From Adiantum capillus-veneris (taxonomy: Eukaryota; Streptophyta; Polypodiopsida; Polypodiales; Pteridaceae), in NCBI GenBank assembly GCA_014529385.2, contig CM043943.1, positions 153,303,092 to 153,367,091 of the forward strand: a stretch of 64,000 bases of DNA, written 5' to 3'. Position numbers and translations under genes: made by a program. The notes beneath the pieces were generated by a model, which saw only the letters and a list, made by a program, of their open reading frames with translations, had not been told where the DNA came from and did no database searches. Positions 63,514 to 64,000 of the stretch are shown here, one piece after another; position 1 is the stretch's first letter; the number at the start of each line of letters is the position of its first letter.

Positions 63514-63960
63514 TCATGCATCAAGATCCCCATGAAGGAAAGCCATCTTCACATCCATGTAGACAAGTTTCATGTCCTCAATAGCTACTAATCCAAGCAC
63601 ACAACACAATGTAGTCATCTTGACTAGTGGAGAAAAAATCTCATCAAAGAGTATGCCTTTCTTCTGCTTGAATCCCTTAGCAACCAATCTAACCTTATAC
63701 TTAGGCTCGGGATCTTTTGCTGTGTACTTTTTCTTATACACCCATTTGCAAGGCAAGGCTTGTTTGCCTTTGGTATCTCTTTTTGTTTCCAAGTTTCATT
63801 TGTCATAATCAAGTTATACTCAAATTGCATTGCCTACTCCCACTTCACGCTATCTTTCATCTCAATAGCCTCTTAGCAGTAGGTAGGCTCTTCCCGCAAT
63901 TAGTGACCAACAAATAGTCTAACCCTAGCTGAAAATGATTAGGGGCATGAGATACACGTG
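63514..63960 (-). pseudogene. Copia E reverse transcriptase, N-terminal part
   Basis: It reads ALPCKWVYKKKYTAKDPEPK, YKVRLVAKGFKQKKGILFDE, IFSPLVKMTT and KLVYMDVKMAFLHGDLDA, the first RT blocks, with the catalytic aspartate in DVKMAFLHG. A weaker in-part homology extends to about 63960. The element continues beyond the window. Confidence 0.85.
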
Positions 63961-64000
63961 TAGATCTCCTCACTTCCTAACTGCTAGACTTTGCTCTCTC

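Noticed and set aside
1-64000. Host protein-coding genes, tRNA or rRNA genes
   Set aside because: Every recognisable coding block matched a transposon family. The TGGTATCAGAGC-like sites are retrotransposon primer sites, not tRNA genes, because no cloverleaf surrounds them.

Overview
The window looks like a gene-poor, repeat-saturated piece of a plant nuclear genome, most likely a flowering plant. I see no convincing host gene, rRNA, tRNA or CRISPR array. Almost every coding trace belongs to a transposable element: Ty1/copia and Ty3/gypsy LTR retrotransposons (several with chromodomains), a LINE, a MULE-type MITE, two non-autonomous TIR transposons and a PIF/Harbinger relic. Primer-binding sites complementary to initiator-Met tRNA, plant-type chromoviruses and Tat/Athila-like gypsy elements with a TGGCGCC-type primer site all point to a plant.

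Layout. Positions 1-8.4 kb hold fragments: the 3' ends of two chromoviruses, three copies of an unassigned LTR-like repeat, a copia integrase scrap and a 378-bp MITE with a 9-bp target duplication. From about 8.4 to 60.7 kb the backbone is one degenerate LINE on the + strand, split into pieces at 8.4-8.65, 20.62-20.64, 28.07-30.09, 31.51-31.65 and 59.99-60.7 kb. Four insertions separate the pieces: (1) a chromovirus solo LTR (8653-20616), itself split by a Gag-only TR-GAG element (9269-11524) and by Copia A (11692-19867), which carries the young copia derivative D1 (15329-19040); (2) a short-LTR chromovirus relic on the - strand (20641-28069) carrying Copia C (23120-28025); (3) a TIR transposon with a 151-bp minisatellite (30092-31507); (4) a very large - strand Tat/Athila-like gypsy element (31652-59988). 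This last one carries copia derivative D2 (about 35990-39123), a collapsed chromovirus (40643-44497), a possible solo LTR (45201-45679) and, inside its own 5' LTR, a second, + strand Tat/Athila-like element (49691-59594) that in turn holds a TIR transposon (53055-54416). The last 3.3 kb holds a Harbinger relic and a - strand copia pol.

Most junctions are supported by target-site duplications (AGACA, ATTGG, CTTTA, GGTAT, TAATAAGAA, and imperfect ones elsewhere). For the nested LTR at 8653-20616, uninterrupted sister copies at 40643-44497 show the empty sites.

Function. Nearly all pol regions carry stops, frameshifts, deletions or lost catalytic residues. The best preserved products are the 282-residue Gag of the TR-GAG element and the 400-residue Gag-protease ORF of D1. 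Both elements lack a complete polymerase/integrase set and would need enzymes in trans. All identifications were made by eye; LTR identities are hand counts.
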